Assembly (NCBI GenBank): GCA_020055645.1
Contig: CM034546.1
Coordinates: 44,640,001-44,704,000, forward strand
Length of the DNA stretch: 64,000 bases
Direction: 5' to 3'
DNA from: Tomocerus qinae
Taxonomy: Eukaryota; Arthropoda; Collembola; Entomobryomorpha; Tomoceridae
Position 1 is the stretch's first letter, and every line of letters begins with the position of its first letter. The notes beneath the pieces are model-generated. The model had not been told where the DNA came from, searched no databases, and saw only the letters and a program-made list of their open reading frames with translations. Below are positions 61,035-64,000 of the stretch, piece by piece. The translations under genes and the position numbers were made by a program.

Positions 61035-61740
61035 ATTCCCCTTTATTCCACCCATAGCTTTCGAATGAAACCGCATATCGACATTTTTCAACGAAAAATA
61101 AAATTTTACCACGGACATCTTGAAGGGGTCAACAATTTTGAAACATTAAATACTTATTATTAGCCCATGGTTTTACTTTTAACCGGGAAAAATTTTGATT
61201 AAAAAATTCCTTACATGGAAAGCTGCCTATTTCGAAAAATATTTCGTAATTTTAAAAGGGTAGACATTCAAATTTTTCACAAATTCAAAAATCCCTGAGG
61301 TATACACAGATTGTTAACTTTCTCTAAGTTAACAATCTATGTCAGTTAATAAGTTAAAAATAAAGTCAATAGTCATTTTGCAACATAGCCGACAATAATT
61401 ATTAAAACTGAAAAATACCTTCAAACATGTTCGTCAATTTAAAAAATTTAAAATTCAGCTTTACAGTCTACAGTTTAAAATTCAAAAAAAAACAATTAAT
61501 CACAGAGTATGATGCCCGATTTATTGAAACAAGAAATGGGTATATTAAATTCTATATTGTCGTGCTCCTGTTATATAACCACACATCGCTCTCCTTAACG
61601 AATGAATAAGCCTTAATCCACTTATTTTATGTCCCAAAACGAATGTGGATTAAGGCATAAATTTATTCCTTACAATTGACAGATTTCAGACTTTCTATAT
61701 TTCACTAAATGTCAGAATATACTGATTAATTATTACTTAC
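61035..61740. other. IR gene B middle exon remainder and first intron
   Basis: Immediately right of the BEL/Pao element lies the rest of the interrupted exon (to about 61117), then AT-rich intron matching 43620-44190 of block A. Nothing else. Confidence 0.55.
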
Positions 61741-62952
61741 GTTCAATTCGGTTTACAATCCAAGTCAGTCTATACAATCTTTCAACTTCCCAATATGAGT
61801 AATCTAGTTTTAAATGCATTGAATCGTCTGACATGCTCATTATACCATGATGATCGCAGAGATCTATAGAAGCATTTGGTAAATTATTAAGGAGAATTGA
61901 CCCTATAAAGAATTCCATTTGTCCAACATTCAATTTCATCATTTTAATACTTTTCACAAGAAGTGTGCATTCACGAGGACTAATGGCCCGAAATGGATTC
62001 CTTGTACTACTCCTTGTAACAATCATTTTAAATGTTCCTTTGTTGTAAAAGTTTTTTAATTCAGACTCATTTGCCATGTCCGTAATTATTTTTTTCAATG
62101 CAGTACCATCCGAATGAGAAGCATTGAATAATTTTAATAGACGACATGAATAGGACGAAACACATTGCATATAATGTATAAAATTGTGATTACTTAATGT
62201 ATGGTAATGAAAATAGAATCTTTTAAATCGGAAATCTGTAATAGAATCATATTGTGATATAAGTGAGAAAAATTTTGACCTCTGAGTAGATTGGGCAAAC
62301 ATTGTAAGCCCAGACCATTCAAATCGCAGGTCGTCCCCATACAAATATTTTTGGGCCAACATAACATGTACTGACGAATAGTCCTCAGTATTATAAACAC
62401 TGCTATCAGGATATAGAATATCTCCATCACTTGGATGTGGAAATGGCATAACAAGGTTTCTTGACATGTATAAAATGAAAAACGCTTGCCCATCATTCCG
62501 AAAATTTAGATTGATAACGATGAGTGAAAGACAGTTGAAGCGAGGCATGAAAAATGGAGGGGAGAATACTTTCTTCTTAATTAAAGGAACTGTGTCATTA
62601 CAAATCCCTTTTTTGCACTCCAAAATTCTATTCGAAATTTTATCTTTCACAACATCATAGCGTGTCACAGCATGTGGAGTTTGAATCTTAGACAATTCGT
62701 CCAAATATTCCGTTTTCGACATTAACTTGTCATTCCATTTGTAATAAATTATGTTGATATAGCAATCCTTTTCGACATTTGTTAATCGTTCTAAATTTCT
62801 GCACTTCACTATTTCAATTTCGAAAATCAATGAAAATAGCCCAACGATTATACCATAAAATGTTTTTCTTTTCTTCACTTTATGAAACATTATTCTGTTA
62901 ACACTGCCCAATGTATAAATATTTGTGGCAATGGAAAGCCTATATGCACATC

Positions 62953-62962
62953 CTTTTATATA
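62953..62962 (-). promoter_or_regulatory. TATA box of IR gene B
   Basis: TATATAAAAG on the minus strand, about 70 bases before the ATG at 62890. The matching DNA is deleted in IR gene A. Confidence 0.6.
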
Positions 62963-62965
62963 GAT

Positions 62966-64000
62966 TTAAGTTAACATTTACTTAGCAAATTAGTAATAGC
63001 TTCATAACTGAACACGCACAAGGTTCTTATTGATTAATGTTTGACTTATAGTGGTGCCTTGCAATTCAAAATGGATTTAGTCCTTTATTATAGATCAAAG
63101 CAACAGTATTAGCGAATTTATATAATTACTCATACTATCAATATTTAAAGCTAATATTCTTTTTAATTAAAAGAATAAGCTCTGCTGCTCTTAGAATCAT
63201 GTATGGTTGGTGTGCCATTGGATTTGGATCCTATATACCTTTATTAGCTCAGCAGAACAGAGTGCTAACCACTTTTAATTTTCATTAATATGTCATGAGG
63301 CTTAAATTTTCAAGACAAAGACAGAAAAACATGTTAATTATTCATTCGTCTGGAATCCTAAAAAACAAAACTTTTCATTTGGCCAACATTTAACAACTGA
63401 GTGAACAGCTCTATTCTGCCTGAAAGCATGAAGCATTTTGTTCCATAATATTTTACGAAATAAAAATTCAGCCTTCTTCTGATGTTGAATAAGGCATGGA
63501 TAAAGGACCAAAGAATTAAAATGAAACATTTAATAAACTGTGTTTGTGCTTATGTGGGTATGCTAGAGGGAGAGTATGATATTTACTATTGATTAGTAGA
63601 GCCCACCCACATTAACGGTAAAGCCGCAAAGGCTTACTAGCAGTGACTCCCGGAACAACCAGAGTTCAACTATATAGCCGTGTGTAGGTGCATGGCTAGT
63701 GGGCAAAAGTCTTAATAGGGCTAAGTAATACAGTAAATGATGTAAAAATTGGCGCCAAAATACCAAAATTAGCATAGATAATTTAGTAAATTTACAACAA
63801 CTAGAACAGTTAAAATTTTCTCTGTCGAATTGTATTTTTATTTTGGAGAATCGTTTAAAAATTAATAAAAATATCAATTGCAAAAAACTTAAGTTTTTTA
63901 CCACCACGTTTACTCCTTCTCGGCCTCGGTAGGCCAAACCCGATGGATGGGCTACAGCCATTCGGGATAGTTTTGGATATTCCCATTTCCCAATTTAGTT
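62966..64000. other. Upstream flank of IR gene B to the window end
   Basis: 63430-63765 aligns with 45275-45720 of block A (TTACGAAATAAAAATTCAGC and following). From 63765 on there is no match. No gene supported; short open frames here lack recognisable features. Confidence 0.45.

Larger units (their letters stand above)
52508..62890 (-). pseudogene. Ionotropic-receptor-like gene B, interrupted by a retroelement
   Basis: Exon 1 (62890-61741) opens with MFHKVKKRKT and a hydrophobic signal segment (FYGIIVGLFSLIFEIEIVKC), then about 380 residues of divergent N-terminal domain, ending at GAAC/GTAAGT. A middle exon follows (reading HVRGKILFFVEK...GYGW-like ligand-binding sequence), and the BEL/Pao element sits inside it. 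The last exon (from 54019) has an intact M1 (WICLIIASTSVIVFVLVVLH), M2-M3 like copy A, and M4 NSNIVIIFYVFLSGTLVFLC. It stops at 52647 (SSNKN-stop, where A has Glu), about 45 residues before the end of A. Splicing between middle and last exons could not be settled. As a receptor this copy is disabled. Before insertion it was the better preserved of the two (IR membrane channel, family knowledge). Confidence 0.75.
46780..63765. repeat. Tandem duplication, block B
   Basis: Second copy of the zinc-finger/IR block. Homology starts in the 3' flank (CGGCGTTTAATTTTTATTGA near 46863, against 35235 in A) and ends upstream of the IR gene (GTAAAAATTGGCGC near 63745, against 45705). It is longer because of the partial third zinc-finger copy and the 6.8-kb BEL/Pao element. 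Confidence 0.85.

Overview
The window reads as nuclear DNA of an arthropod: AT-rich, spliced genes with GT-AG introns, TATA boxes and AATAAA signals. A long C-terminal tail on an insulin-family peptide, an F-box/LRR gene, zinc-finger genes with a ZAD-like N-terminal module, and very divergent ionotropic-receptor-like genes fit a non-insect hexapod such as a springtail. That placement is inference, about 50-60% sure.

Layout. 0.4-1.1 kb: a two-exon insulin/IGF-like peptide gene (minus). 2.6-3.0 kb: a decayed ZAD-like fragment. 3.7-6.9 kb: an F-box gene (plus). 7.9-34 kb: a cluster of six secreted stefin-like cystatin genes (plus), each with the same two-exon layout, the same promoter block and the same 3' end. 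The cluster is invaded at 9.3-15.1 kb by a dead P-like transposon. One intron of that transposon holds a 9-bp-TSD foldback/MULE-type element, which itself holds a broken BEL/Pao copy. Between cystatins 4 and 5 (23-29.4 kb) lies a separate island: a five-exon gene for an unrecognised two-zinc-finger, arginine-rich protein, embedded in about ten copies of a nested palindrome.

35.1-64 kb is a large tandem duplication. Each block carries, on the minus strand, a ZAD-like/C2H2 zinc-finger gene followed by an ionotropic-receptor-like (IR) gene. In block A (35.1-45.7 kb) the zinc-finger gene is intact (799 aa) and the IR is a truncated pseudogene. In block B (46.8-63.8 kb) the zinc-finger gene is an in-frame fusion of two tandem copies (about 1006 aa). 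Its IR partner is interrupted by a nearly whole, very young BEL/Pao element (54.2-61.0 kb) whose two 566-bp LTRs look identical and are flanked by a 5-bp ATTCC duplication. Block A keeps the empty site.

The genes do not form one pathway. The common theme is lineage-specific gene families (cystatins, zinc fingers, IRs) growing by local duplication and being remodelled by unequal exchange and transposons. No CRISPR, rRNA or bacterial feature was seen. Splice models come from reading phases and motifs by eye and have no transcript support.
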